Positions 1 through 10,361 of a stretch of DNA of 64,000 nucleotides are shown here, in pieces. The stretch covers positions 1,240,001-1,304,000 of the forward strand of contig JBAOKB010000020.1 of assembly GCA_037044905.1 (NCBI GenBank), read 5' to 3'. Positions within the stretch are counted from its first letter, which is position 1. Each line of letters opens with the position of its first letter. Both the position numbers and the translations under genes were made by a program. The notes below the pieces were generated by a model. It saw only the letters and a list, made by a program, of their open reading frames with translations, had not been told where the DNA came from and did not search any database. This DNA comes from Hortaea werneckii. Lineage: Eukaryota > Ascomycota > Dothideomycetes > Mycosphaerellales > Teratosphaeriaceae.

Positions 1-109
1 TTCCCCTCTCATGCATTCAAATGAGGCCAGTCCACGATCCGCTGCCGCAATACTGGCTGGCTCCTATTGCGAGTGTCCAAAAGAACTTCCACAGACGGAA
101 AAAAGCAAG

Positions 110-117
110 TATAAGTA
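110..117 (+). promoter_or_regulatory. TATA-like element upstream of the broken secreted-protein gene
   Basis: A TATAAGTA string lies 98 bp before the ATG at 208. A pyrimidine-rich stretch and an A-rich context directly before the ATG (TTCAAAAATGC) follow. This is the layout of a normal fungal promoter, so the decayed gene downstream may still be transcribed. Function is inferred from position only. Confidence 0.4.
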
Positions 118-207
118 GCGTTGCCAAAGAATCACAGCATCTTGGTCAGACGAGGTCCATTCTCCGTTTAATCTTGTCCCCTCACATTTGAAACGCCCGC
201 TTCAAAA

Positions 208-713
208 ATGCAGCTCACATTTGCTGTGGCCGCTCTTGTCGGTCTTGTGGCTGTAACTTCAGCCTCTCCAGCATCTTAGGGTAAGCGAAACTACAAGTTC
301 CAAGTCCAGAACTGGGAAGCTGGCTGTGCTTGCTCGGAATGTTATTACAATTATAACGTGACTGGCAAGCGAGATGGCGAGAAGCCGGCTTTCAAAGCCT
401 ACCTGGGTACTGCTCTGGCGATGACAGCGGCTATTCCACGCCATGCGAGCTGCTGAAGGGGGCAGCGGGTACAGAGATAGCAGCTGAGCTGGCACCGTAC
501 GACTTCACCACTACGAACAATATCGCGGCTATGGGCGTGAGCTTGAGCTTCACGACGAATGCACAGAGCCCGTATTTTTCTTCGCAAAAACAACTCTGAC
601 AACGTCAAGATCACCTACTACACAGTGTGACTTACAGTTACATCGGTCACTACAATGCCACTTTCAATCAGTTTGGTGAGCCTCCATACGACTTCAAGGT
701 CAAGCTTAATTAA
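208..713 (+). pseudogene. Broken small secreted cysteine-containing protein (effector-like), multiple disablements
   Basis: The ATG at 208 opens a typical hydrophobic signal peptide of about 20 residues (MQLTFAVAALVGLVAV, then a Ser/Ala/Pro cleavage region). An in-frame TAG at 277-279 ends it. Secreted-protein-like sequence continues beyond, with a tryptophan, closely spaced cysteines and a YNYNVTG segment. The coherent reading then moves to the +2 frame near 400-410 (CSGDDSGYSTP), back to the original frame near 589 (SDNVKITYY), and again to +2 near 630, ending at TAA 711-713. This implies one nonsense and about three indels over roughly 168 codons. No GT-AG intron removes the first stop without destroying the signal peptide. 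The pattern resembles fungal small secreted proteins, but the family is unknown. A poor assembly is the alternative explanation. Confidence 0.6.
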
Positions 714-1170
714 ATGAGCGTAGTGGCGTAGGTCGCTAGGGATCAGATTCGGATGATCCAGGCGCATGGGCTGCGTAGCTCAAGCAGCTGGTGTCAAGCT
801 ATGAATGATCAGCATGAATACTGAGGTAGTATCAATGAAAAGTTCTAGAAAGTTGCAACGGTACAGTCATGTTAGACTACCAGAATTTCATATAGCCAAC
901 CTCGGTCGGCCCAGACCGGTTGTTGCTTACAGTTCAGCTAGATTCAGCTCCCCGCACCTGACCACTCAGGATACGTGTATTTGTTATAGACCGCGGTCCT
1001 TGCATATTGTGATCGTCTTCTCTTTCCATGGGGTACTTATATTGTTATCGATCAGACACGACATTCGCATAACAACAGTGTGACGAGAAACATTACGGAG
1101 CCGAACAATCTTCTCACAATCGCCACTCGTCTGTCGTCTGTTCAATTTACACGTTTACATCACTGCTAGA
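714..1170. other. Intergenic, no gene seen
   Basis: About 450 bp between the pseudogene and the b5-domain gene. Short reading frames here (for example 805-1083) show no signal peptide, domain or codon pattern I can support. The last 100 bp are A/C/T-rich and are presumably promoter and 5' UTR of the next gene. Confidence 0.5.
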
Positions 1171-1965
1171 ATGAGAACCATTTCCTATCTCAGCACGGCC
1201 AGCCTGGCGCTCCTGTCCATGGCAGCTGCGGCAGAAGAGTCAGGCCCACCGGATGCCCTTTTCTCCGCGGGTTCAGAAGCGTCTCCGGAACAGGCCGGCA
1301 GTGAAGGCAAAGACCTGACCGATGCCCAGCTCAAAGAATATGATGGATCAGATCCCGAGAAGCCGCTCTACCTCGCTATCAACGGTACCATCTACGACGT
1401 CTCCATCGGTCGTAACTTCTACGGGCCAGGTGGCCATTACGGGCACTTTGCAGGACGAGACGCCAACCGCGCATGGGTGACCGAATGCTGGGATTCCGAA
1501 GCGGAGCTTACCCACGATATGCGTGGCGTAATCGACATGTTTATGCCCAAGTACATGGACGAGGAGCTGGCCGACGCTGCTGAAGGCAAATCCTCGGGCG
1601 ACTCGAATCTGGCAGGCCTGCAGGAGCAATCCCGCAAGCTTGTCGAGAAGTTCGGTAAGCCCTCCAAGAAGGAGCGGGCGAAGCGCAAGGAGAACGACAG
1701 GCCCGAGGCTGAGAAAGCGATGGAGCAGGCTTTGGGGAAGTGGGTGTCGTTCTTTGCCTCGAGTGGGAAGTATCCTGTGGTTGGGAAGGTGCTTCGTGAG
1801 GAAGGCTGGGAGAAAACCGCTCCAGAGCCGCCTGCGGTGTGTGAAAATGCAATGAAGAAGAGGCCGATCCGAGGTGGCGGAAAGTTGGATGCTGTTATGA
1901 ACGCGCCTTTGAAGATGGGAGGCGATGGTGGGATCATGCGTGACAACGACCGCGATGAATTGTAA
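1171..1965 (+). CDS. ER-luminal cytochrome b5-like (MAPR/neudesin-type) heme-binding domain protein with RDEL tail
   Basis: Single-exon protein of 264 residues. Residues 1-20 form a signal peptide ending in AAAA. Residues about 48-150 form a cytochrome b5-like heme/steroid-binding domain of the MAPR type. Visible are DLTDAQLKEYDG, the IYDVSIGRNFYGPGGHYGHFAGRD-type core (Y-D-V ... G-x-x-F-Y-G-P-G) and the AW/R segment after it. The C-terminal third is charged (KKERAKRKE) and the last residues are NDRDEL. RDEL is an HDEL/KDEL-type ER retrieval signal, so with the signal peptide the protein should reside in the ER lumen. MAPR proteins bind heme and support sterol/P450 enzymes in other fungi (Dap1), but Dap1 is membrane-anchored. 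A soluble ER form resembles neudesin. Exact role unknown. Confidence 0.85.
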   Translation: MRTISYLSTASLALLSMAAAAEESGPPDALFSAGSEASPEQAGSEGKDLTDAQLKEYDGSDPEKPLYLAINGTIYDVSIGRNFYGPGGHYGHFAGRDANRAWVTECWDSEAELTHDMRGVIDMFMPKYMDEELADAAEGKSSGDSNLAGLQEQSRKLVEKFGKPSKKERAKRKENDRPEAEKAMEQALGKWVSFFASSGKYPVVGKVLREEGWEKTAPEPPAVCENAMKKRPIRGGGKLDAVMNAPLKMGGDGGIMRDNDRDEL

Positions 1966-2074
1966 CATAAATTCCGAATGCGGGATCAATGTGCAGCTAC
2001 CCGTTGAAAAATGACTTGATCCAAGACTTTGATGCTACCAAAGGGGCACCGCACTAGCGTGCATCTTGGACATG

Positions 2075-2816
2075 CTATACAACGCATGAGAGATCTTCTG
2101 TTTGCCTCTCAGTTGACCTCCATTTCCCAACCGGACCTGCGAGCCACGCTGAAATAAAGATTACAAGCCAGGTAAGAAGAAGGATAAAGCTGAGTTCGGC
2201 CCCATCAAATCCGCGGAAGAAGCAAAGTAGCAATCCTAAATGAATGACCCCGAGAAGCCAAAGAAAGACGTCAAAGTAAGCACGTTTCTGTGACATCGTC
2301 AGTCGTTCTTCAACCAAACATTCAATAGCACCAGCTCACCAAGCGCACATTCGAACCCAGAAGTCCATCCTTGAAGCTTTCAATCACTGCCAAACACCAC
2401 GCAACATGGAAAAAGCTCACCACAGCACTGACCAGACCCAGACCAGCCGAAACAGTCCTAGCTCTTGTCGCATCCGCCAGAGCATTCAGCAAGACTAAGA
2501 GCGTACGCTCAACGAGCACGATGATCATGCAACCCCTGCGCGCGCAGACCGTCGTATCGGCGACTTGGAGGTCGTAGGCAGAATACGTGAAGATCCAGAT
2601 ACTGCGCAGGTTCGGGCAGCGTCGATGTCGTCGGCTAGGAGAATGGACTGATGGGTGGTGGGTCGTCAAATCGAGAGGAAAGTCGTGAAGGGCGAGGTTG
2701 CCGTATTGTTGCATCGTGGCGGGAAGCACGATTGAAACGTGCGATGATGAGAGACTGTTGCGGTTGCAAAGATAGACGACAAGGGGGTTGCAAAAGCGGT
2801 CAGCAGGCCAAGTCAA
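2075..2816 (-). CDS. Small multi-pass membrane protein (MARVEL-like architecture), spliced
   Basis: Two reading frames on the minus strand join through a good intron: donor GTGAGC at 2339, acceptor CACAG ending 2288 (52 bp, phase 0). The joined product has hydrophobic segments IIVLVERTLLVLLNAL, GLGLVSAVVSFFHVAW, DVFLWLLGVIHLGLLLCFF and ILLLTWLVIFISAWLA. A short charged tail, KWRSTERQTED, follows. Four closely spaced helices are typical of fungal MARVEL-like integral membrane proteins, but I see no diagnostic motif. The start is uncertain: reading from 2816 gives about 229 residues, and methionines at residues 35 and about 97 are alternatives. Function unknown. Confidence 0.45.
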
Positions 2817-3426
2817 ATTTTGGGGACTGACATTCCTTTCAGAGGGTATGGCGCTAAGGCATTCAAGCGGATGCTCACACAGGAGCCTGTCGCCAGACTA
2901 GCCCTAGGTCGCAGTCGGTGTGCGAGCATTGTGCAGACACCCTCTTGTCGTACAGATAGATAGGTAACGGGCAATCCGGCCGCTCCTTGTTTTCGATTGT
3001 CAGCTAACCAGGAGACGGGATTTGGGGAATCAAGACCGGCAGCAGCAGCGACAACAGAACTATCCCCCCGCATCACTTTATCTTCGCTTTAAGCCCACCT
3101 TTCAGCTGAACGACATTCTTTAGGGTGCGTGGGTGTTACACAGGTAGAAGTTGGGACAAGGCTAGCCCGTCCAGTGTTTGGACTACCTTTGCGTTACTTC
3201 CTAATTCGGAAGGATCTGATGGGTCCCAAGTGCTCCGCTTAACAAGCCCATCATTTGTGTAGCTCTGCAGCAAGACGAGGGAAAGGGGAAAGAAATAAGG
3301 AGGGACAAGGAAGGGCTTATGCATCATAGACATGGATAGATACAAAAATACCTACATACAACCCTTCCCCTCCAGAACATCCCCAACGATGCCTTTCCCA
3401 AGAACACAGGATGATGATGCACAATT
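2817..3426. other. Intergenic, promoter of the membrane protein and 3' side of the zinc transporter
   Basis: About 600 bp with short frames on both strands only. I see no RNA gene or repeat. The part next to 3427 is presumably 3' UTR of the minus-strand zinc transporter. Confidence 0.45.
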
Positions 3427-6310
3427 CTAGCTCGCTTTCCCGGACGGCGGCCCGCCACCGCACCAACACAGCCCATCCGCTTCGCGCTCCACATGGATCA
3501 CGAGATCCATATTGCGCTCCTTGACGAAATCATCCACCCGATCCCGGACATCTTCGAGATCGGCCGAATACGCCGCGATGACGTGGACGACGCCCATGAT
3601 CTTCTGCCGCCACGGCACGGCCGGGCCATGGTCGTGCCCGTGGTGGCCGTGTGCGTCGGAAGCGGACTCCTGATCGTCGACCCAGAAGCGCGGGACGGCG
3701 TAGCCAACGACGCCGCGAAGCTCGCTGAGTTCCTGGAGGGTGTTCTTGATGTTGTATTCGACGTCGTCGGGCACGACGAGGAGTAGTTTCTGGCCGGAGG
3801 ATGTCACCAAGGGGACGGCGGCGGCGAAGATGAGGATGGCGATGATGATGGTGGCGAGTGGGTCCCAGAGGTACCATGGCTTCCAGAGGGTGAGGGCAGT
3901 GCTGGTGATGACGGCAAGCGAACCGCCTGCGTCGGCGGCGACGTGTAGGAAGATGCCGTGCATGTTCTCGTTGTCGTGGTCATGGCCGTGATGATGAGCG
4001 TGAGGTTTCTCGTGGTCGTGTCCGTGATCGCAGCCGTGTGGTTCCGCATGGCCGTTGGCATGAGAATGTGAGTGGGAGTGTGAATGGGAATGAGAGTGTG
4101 AGTGCGAGTGTGAGTGGCCATGATCATGTCCAGCATGAGCGTGTCCAAAAGCAAAGAGTCCCACCATATTAACGAGGAATCCAAGAACGCTTACCACCAG
4201 CAACTCCTGAACGTGACGGAGCTCGGAGCCCTCTACAATTCCCTCGATGGCTTCCCAGACGAATTCGACACTGACAAGCATAAGGAAGATACCGTTGCCA
4301 AAGCCGGCGAGGGTATTTAGCTTGCCCCATCCATACGGCTTTTCGGGGCTGGTAGGCCACTTCGATGCCACTGCCGCGCCCAGACCGACAATCAAGCCTA
4401 AACAGTCGAAGAACATATGTACTGTGTCGCTCAGCAAGCCCAGGGAGCCACTGATGTAGCCATAGATGCCCTGTACAATCATAAAGGCGAAGTTCAGCCT
4501 GCAATATTGTCAGTCTCTCATAATGTCAGCAAACACATGCGACTTACGTTGTGAAATAAGCAATCCGTCTGGAGTCTTTGTCTGCGAGAATGCTGTACAC
4601 GAGTGACCCCGGCTCTATTTTGGACATGATGAACTTCGTGAATGCGGAGTAAGTGGGCTCTCCGTGAGCAGGATGGTGATGGTGATGGTGACCGTGGTCA
4701 TGATCATGATGGTGGTGGTGATGATGTGAATGCGAGGTGCCCGAGTGCTCATGAACTGAGTCTTCGCTCACATTGCCGTCGAACAATATCCCAAGAAAAG
4801 ACAATGCCGAAACACCCCCGTTAAGAAAGGTTCCAGGCCAGACGGAAGGTGAGTACAGGAAAGAACAAGACGCAGTGAGGAAGTAGCCCAATCCCAGTCC
4901 AGTCTTCGTCTCACTGGAGCGAAGGAGATGGGGTTGTGCAAAAATGATTGCCGCTGATGTGGCGACGATCGAGAGAAGGCTGAAAGCGATCGCAGACGGA
5001 TGGAGTGACGGCGTGGTGCTCCACACCATAGAGATCGTGACGGAAAGCACCGACATAAGCAGTCCGGTGATCAACGTAGTATTGACGTCGCTTGTAGAGC
5101 GCGTCAAGATCGAAGCTGCTGATGAGCCTTCGACTGAGCTAGTATAGCTATTATGAGCAGCACTAGAGCCGAGTGAGGGTAATGGAGGCGGAAGCACGAA
5201 CGCAGAAAGGAGCAGAGCCAGATACCCAAGGCACATGTGAGTGAAGGGTGCATGGAATGTCCATCCCGCGAAATCCATGCCCACGCTTAGCAGTAAGACT
5301 GCAACGATTGCTTTTCGAGACGATAGGAGATGTTGCCAATCATGCAGCGTACGTCTGAAGGGCAGATCGGTGCTCGTCAAAGCCGAGGCGGTCGTGGTCA
5401 GCAAGACAAGGCCTGTCCGCAACCCACCAATCTGCATAGCAGCGAAAAAGGGCAAGCCTAGACTTAGCGCTCGCAGCACCATTGACTGCGCTGAAGCTAC
5501 ACTCAGCAATGTTTGAGCCTGCTGCTGCACCGTCGAGCCGTCCTTTCGCCGGTCGAGAACTCGCTCGGATGCTCGTAACTTCGCTAGGATACCCACCAAC
5601 AGCAACGTCCCGGACGTGAGCGTACAGGCCTCAATAAATCCGGAATCGCTGCTGAATTTCTGTTTAGGGAGGACCCTGCCATGCCCTCCAGACCCACGCT
5701 GCATCATGGCATATGCCGGTAGTGGATGCGTGCCTCCTCCCAGCTCTTCTCCGGAAAGCGAAGAATACGCCGCAGAGGCCAGAAGGTATGGTGCTGGGAT
5801 CAGCAAAGCCGTCAGGGCCTCTGGCAACGAGAACCAAGACGGCGACGCTGCCTGGATGCTCTCCTGCGGCGAAGCGTACGAAGCGCCTTTGAGGTCCGCC
5901 GTCCGGCCTAGATCCGACTCGCCTCGGGGTCTGCTCATCATGGGAGACCATGACCGGCTGTGCGAGTGGTGAGGGCCCGCAGCAGGACTCAGCCGTGCGT
6001 TCTCCTGAAACGAGTGCGCATGCTGCTGCTCGTATGGTGTGTGCCAGTGCGGTCGCTCTTCGTGGGGTGACACGAGGGGGCTCGTGTTGCGACTGTTGTC
6101 CCTGCTCGTCTCGGTGTGGGTGTACAGGGCGCCGTTGGAAACGGGTTTCTGGACGAAGCCGCCATTGCTCGGCAGGAGGGAGCTACTTGCGCTGGGCTTG
6201 CCAGGCGAAGAGTAGATGTTCGAGTAGGAGTGACTGTGGCCATGGTGTGTATGTGTGTGTACATGGGTGTGACTGGCCCCGTTCGCGCCGGGCAGTCCAT
6301 ATCCTGACAT
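3427..6310 (-). CDS. MSC2: Msc2-type CDF zinc transporter (ER/Golgi), two exons
   Basis: Exons 6310-4548 and 4498-3427 are joined across a 49-bp intron (GTAAGT...TTGCAG). The junction reads IAYFTT-LNFAFM and restores the Msc2-style entry into the cation diffusion facilitator domain. The protein is about 944 residues. An N-terminal His-rich tail (HTHVHTHTHHGHSHS) is followed by many membrane segments. A second His cluster (SHHHHHHHDHDHGHHHHHH) lies just before the CDF domain. That domain shows GSLGLLSDTVHMFFDCLGL (the metal-site SDxxH and FDC), then a third, very long His-Ser loop at 4020-4140, then HVAADAGGSLAVI with the second H/D site. Fungal Msc2 carries zinc into the ER as a heteromer with Zrg17. 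The extended N-terminal membrane half is normal for Msc2. A small cysteine motif, CWCGGGPP, sits near the C-terminus. Confidence 0.92.
4060..4140 (-). repeat. In-frame His-Ser codon microsatellite in the zinc transporter loop
   Basis: A degenerate 6-bp repeat (CACTCN on the coding strand) encodes about nine consecutive His-Ser pairs plus flanking Gly/Asp-His pairs, within the cytosolic loop between CDF membrane helices. Such loops bind or sense zinc. The near-identical hexamers suggest length variation by replication slippage. Confidence 0.8.
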
Positions 6311-6769
6311 GTTCCCTCCAGACCGTTGTACTTATCGCTCGGGTCCTCCGTAGGGCGGTATACTTGAGGGGACGGAAGGGCCCTGGTGGAAGGGTCCCAA
6401 CGGTGTGGAAGCTTTGGGGATCGGTTCTCGTTATCGCCGCCCCATTGGGAATGTGCTGGAAGGTCAACCTGATACCAACATCAATGTGCCTCCAACCGGT
6501 GCAACAGGTGTTCCCTATGACGAACGGGGGGGATGAGGGAGTGAGGAGAGATTGACACCGGCACAGACGCTCCTGTTGTCTTTGCTGCGACTCCCCCTTA
6601 TTTGATCTTCACGAGCCCGCGGGGCGCGTACGTGTGGCGCTTGCTCCGGGAGATCTGCAGTACCCGCTGGCACTGTGGCTTGCACTTTCACATGGCAAAC
6701 TGGATAGGGCCAAGTATAACAGTACGCTAGACAACGACATACTCATGACCTCTACGCCTCCCGGCAATC
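6311..6769. promoter_or_regulatory. Divergent promoter of MSC2-like and ALG1 genes
   Basis: About 460 bp separates the two divergent start codons. A TATAAC string occurs near 6715 on the ALG1 side. No gene is supportable inside. The shared region would allow joint control of two secretory-pathway genes, but nothing in the sequence proves that. Confidence 0.45.
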
Positions 6770-8239
6770 ATGGACGCACCATGGATGATAATATGGGAGA
6801 TTTCGCTCACAATAGCCGTGTTGATCTCTACAGGCGTCACCATCTTCATCCTCACCCTGCCGGGGGCTTACAGCCATCATGAACCACACGAAATTACAGA
6901 ATCGACTTTCACCGAAAATGACAAGAAGGATCCCAAGCGTTCCGGCTATGCCCACTTCGAACAAAACAAATCCAACGATGGATCTCTTAAACTCGACACG
7001 TCAGTGCAAGTGGTTGTGCTGGGCGACATCGGCCGCTCCCCACGCATGCAGTACCACGCCTTGAGCATCGCCCGACACGGCGGCAAAGTCGAGCTAATCG
7101 GCTACGTGGAATCTGATGTGCATCCCGACATCCTCATCCACCGCTTCATCAACATCATCCCAATCCCCGCATTCCCCTACGGAACGAAGAACAAACTCTT
7201 CTTCCTCCTCCTGGCTCCCCTGAAAGTGGCCTGGCAAATCCAAGCCCTGTACCACGCCCTCGGCTACCGCACTCAAGCAGCCAAATGGATGCTAGTGCAG
7301 AACCCCCCAAGTATCCCTACCCTCCTCGTGGCGCAGATAATCTGCTTCTTCCGCAAGACGCAGCTCGTCATCGACTGGCACAACTTCGGGTACTCGATCC
7401 TCGCGCTGCGGCTAGGGGACCAGCACCTTCTGGTCCGCTTATCCGAATGGTACGAGGGGTTCTTCGCTCGATCGGCAAGCGCCCACTTCGCCGTCACGAA
7501 CGCGATGTGTAGGGTTCTCAGGGAGAAATGGGGGATTGAAGCCCTAGCCCTCCACGATCGACCTGCAGAGCATCTCCAGCCGCTGTCGAACGAGCAGCGG
7601 ATCGCGTTCTTGAAGACGAGACCGGAGCTCGAAGGGCAGAGTTTCGATATACAAGCCCGGTCGTGGCGGTTGATTGTGAGTTCGACAAGCTGGACGCCGG
7701 ACGAGGATTTTGGGGTCTTGCTTGATGCGTTAGTGCAGTATGCCAGCCGGCGAAAACAGGATCCGACGCTTCCGAGGCTGTGGGCTGTTATTACTGGGAA
7801 GGGACCTCAGAAGGGTTACTATATGCAGCGCATTCAGAAGCTGGTGGGGGAGAAGAAGCTAGACGATGTAATTATCGCTACTGCGTGGCTGAGCCAGGAG
7901 GACTATGCGCGCTTACTTGGATCTGCCGATCTAGGTGTCAGTCTGCACACTTCGTCTTCCGGGGTTGATTTGCCCATGAAGGTTGTCGATATGTTCGGTA
8001 CGGGACTCCCAGTAGCGGGCTGGAGCAAATTCGAGGCGTGGCCGGAGCTGGTGAAGGAAGGAGAGAATGGGCGAGGTTTCTCGAGCGCCGATGGGTTGAC
8101 TCAGGTGCTGCAAGAGCTTTTCGGTGGAGATGAGAGGGAGCTCAAAAAGTTAAGGGAAGGCGCTATGAAAGAATGCGGGCGGCGATGGGATGACGAGTGG
8201 ATGCCGATCGCCGGGCGACTGTTCCAATTGAAAGGTTGA
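6770..8239 (+). CDS. ALG1: ALG1 beta-1,4-mannosyltransferase (GT33), N-glycan core synthesis
   Basis: Single exon, 489 residues, close to the usual length. Residues about 6-30 are an N-terminal membrane anchor (ISLTIAVLISTGVTIFILTLPG). The catalytic part begins with VQVVVLGDIGRSPRMQYHA and KVELIGYVES, both hallmarks of Alg1. LVQNPPSIPT, LVIDWHNFGYSIL and HLLVRLSEWYEGFFARSA follow. The C-terminal nucleotide-sugar half shows SSTSWTPDEDFGVLLDAL, VITGKGPQK and LGSADLGVSLHTSSSGVDLPMKVVDMFG, with the last two glutamate/proline-rich loops typical of GT-B enzymes. Alg1 adds the first mannose, from GDP-mannose, to dolichol-PP-GlcNAc2 on the cytosolic face of the ER. The ATG at 6770 is chosen because the anchor follows directly. 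An ATG at 6746 is in another frame. Confidence 0.95.
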   Translation: MDAPWMIIWEISLTIAVLISTGVTIFILTLPGAYSHHEPHEITESTFTENDKKDPKRSGYAHFEQNKSNDGSLKLDTSVQVVVLGDIGRSPRMQYHALSIARHGGKVELIGYVESDVHPDILIHRFINIIPIPAFPYGTKNKLFFLLLAPLKVAWQIQALYHALGYRTQAAKWMLVQNPPSIPTLLVAQIICFFRKTQLVIDWHNFGYSILALRLGDQHLLVRLSEWYEGFFARSASAHFAVTNAMCRVLREKWGIEALALHDRPAEHLQPLSNEQRIAFLKTRPELEGQSFDIQARSWRLIVSSTSWTPDEDFGVLLDALVQYASRRKQDPTLPRLWAVITGKGPQKGYYMQRIQKLVGEKKLDDVIIATAWLSQEDYARLLGSADLGVSLHTSSSGVDLPMKVVDMFGTGLPVAGWSKFEAWPELVKEGENGRGFSSADGLTQVLQELFGGDERELKKLREGAMKECGRRWDDEWMPIAGRLFQLKG

Positions 8240-9116
8240 AGAGACCTCACTTTTATGCCTTTCATAGGCATGCTTCCAGGCTCAGACATCGGGGGTTTTC
8301 AATCTACACAAGAGCTATGTGCCTTGGCAGTGTTAGCTCCAAAGCCTTCTTCGCAGGAGTGCAGTCAAAAAAGATCTCCGCAGGCTGTCTTTCACCCTGA
8401 AAACACCATACCAGACCTGCACGGGAGCAGTGCAGACTCATATCAGCCTCTGGACAGCTAGATGAAAGGCTCAGAGAAGTCTGGAATGGCGAAATACGCT
8501 CCGAGGATGCAACCGGCGTACCTAATGTGCTCAGCTAGTCCGAGGATTCTGCTTCGTTGCATACAGTTCGAGAATCCCCGTGTCCTTAGCGAATTGACGG
8601 GGATCTCGTGAACCTGTAGCAACTCGACATTCATTCTTTCTCCGGAGGGCACGCCATTTCAAAAGGCTTGAGATGGGATTTGATTGCCTCTGTCACGAAT
8701 CGCACTGTCCCTCCCCAGGCCGGCTTTGAGATGGATTCTGCGCACGTCGAAAAGATGTCGGGACGGGCCAGGCAAATGATTTCTGTGGCGTCTCACTACA
8801 ACAAAAGTCAGGTCACAACTATAACTTCGACAGAGCAAAGAGTGCCCTTTCCTAGCACACTAGTTCCTTTTTCAAAGCGGATGCCACATTGCCCCTTCTA
8901 CAATCCTGCCCAAATTAGCTGCCCTCCGTAAAAATCAAGAATCCAGCGAGAGAATGCACCAACTTCTGTCCAAACCGATTTTAATTCAACGTGTGACTTA
9001 TTACTTTTCCCACCTCCCGCCAAACCCAACATCACATGAACAATAAAAATCCAAATGGCAGTACGCGTTCCTCCCGTGTGCTTTTCCCCTCATCGAGTAA
9101 AATTCCAACAGTAGTC
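8240..9116. other. Intergenic between convergent genes, no gene seen
   Basis: About 880 bp lies between the ends of ALG1 (+) and the Ser/Thr-rich gene (-). Only short, unrelated frames occur (8668-8931, 8458-8652). I see no repeats or structured RNA. It should hold both 3' UTRs. Confidence 0.5.
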
Positions 9117-10361
9117 TCAACCCTTCAGGAGGGTATTCGTGGCTCCGAACTCCTTCTCCGTAGTCGTAGTCGTCACCGTAACAGTCACGGCATGCGGATC
9201 TACGGGTACAATGACGATACCTGCTTTGGCGCTTGCGCTGCTTGTGCTGCTCGTGCCGGCTGAAGAGATGCTGGAGGGTGGCTCGGTTACGATATCCGGT
9301 AGATCGTGGGACGGTCGAGTAGTATTCTGCCCATCTGACGCGGTAGCTGGGTGGGAGGTGCTTGTTACTTGGCTGTGCTTGCTGGTATCTTCCGCTGTGC
9401 CCTGCTGATGATGTTGAAGGGAAGAAGTACTGGTCTGGAATGAGCTGGTCGTTGTCGTAGTCATGGTTGGCATGTATGAAAATCGCCACGACGTCTGTGT
9501 CTGTGTTCTGTAATCGGAGGCCGTCGAAATAGAATCACTGCTCTGGGTCCACGGAGCAAGCTGTTGAACAGTTGTCGATGATGTTCTGGACGTCTCGCCA
9601 GCAGTTGTACTCGGAGACGAAGATAAAACGATTGACGCAGTTGCGGAATCGGAGCTGACATGATATGTGAGCGTCAAGCTGCCATAGACTGCAGGTTCTG
9701 ATGCAGATGTCGTGCCTGCTCCATGATCTGAGAGGCTCGTGCTAGCAGCGAGGTAGGATAGGCTGCAAGTCGCTGTCCGACTTGTTTCAGTTCGAAGTGG
9801 GTCAGACATGCCAAAATTGAGCTGAGAGCTGAAAGCAAGCACAGTCGCATTCGTTGGATTAGGCTCAAATCTGAACGTGGTGTGTTGATAGCTTGCACTC
9901 GATTCCTTCGCAGATGTAATGGAATCAAGGCTACTTGAAGATGTCGTTGTGAAAGATAGCGCTTCGCTGCTGAAAGCAGTTGCGTTGACAGCTAATTGAG
10001 ATGAGGAAGCCGGGGTCGATATTGGATCGTAGGTGAAGTGCCAATGGTGCTCTGTGCCGGTGAAGGATGAAGGACCCGGCCCAGCCGCGTAAGATGTGGG
10101 CAATACGTCTGCATTCTGCTCCCAGGCTCGAATGTCAGAGACAGACTCAGGCAAAGCTGATATTTGAGCACTTGGCCCGGAAGAGGTAGTTATCGGGGAA
10201 ATAGATGAGATGATGTTGGCGTGTATATTAGAGCCGGGGGCCGTTGAGGATGTTGGTGCCTTCTCAGTGGCAATGGTGCTGTTGGCGTATCGAGGGAGTG
10301 GACCAGCCACAGTAAATGCTATTTGGGTGAACAAGAGGACTAGAGACCGCAAAAGTAACAT
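9117..10361 (-). CDS. Secreted Ser/Thr-rich (mucin-like) hypothetical protein
   Basis: Single exon of 414 residues. Residues 1-19 (LLLRSLVLLFTQIAFTVAG) form a signal peptide, followed by PLPRYANST. The rest is dominated by Ser and Thr with scattered Ala, Pro and Gln and very little Cys, and has repeated HWHFTYDP/SWRFSYMP-like aromatic patches. Such composition predicts heavy O-mannosylation and a cell-surface or secreted location. The C-terminus (HAVTVTVTTTTTEKEFGATNTLLKG) has a short beta-prone Thr run but no hydrophobic GPI-addition tail, so a GPI anchor is unlikely as read. A C-terminal exon encoding one cannot be excluded. No enzyme domain recognised. Confidence 0.65.
   Translation of the reverse strand: MLLLRSLVLLFTQIAFTVAGPLPRYANSTIATEKAPTSSTAPGSNIHANIISSISPITTSSGPSAQISALPESVSDIRAWEQNADVLPTSYAAGPGPSSFTGTEHHWHFTYDPISTPASSSQLAVNATAFSSEALSFTTTSSSSLDSITSAKESSASYQHTTFRFEPNPTNATVLAFSSQLNFGMSDPLRTETSRTATCSLSYLAASTSLSDHGAGTTSASEPAVYGSLTLTYHVSSDSATASIVLSSSPSTTAGETSRTSSTTVQQLAPWTQSSDSISTASDYRTQTQTSWRFSYMPTMTTTTTSSFQTSTSSLQHHQQGTAEDTSKHSQVTSTSHPATASDGQNTTRPSHDLPDIVTEPPSSISSAGTSSTSSASAKAGIVIVPVDPHAVTVTVTTTTTEKEFGATNTLLKG

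Noticed and set aside
1348..1989. 213-codon minus-strand frame opposite the b5-domain gene
   Set aside because: It mirrors the well-supported plus-strand gene and has no domain or coding-like composition.
5950..6555. 201-codon plus-strand frame over the MSC2 N-terminus
   Set aside because: Cys/Arg-rich shadow of the His-rich coding strand.
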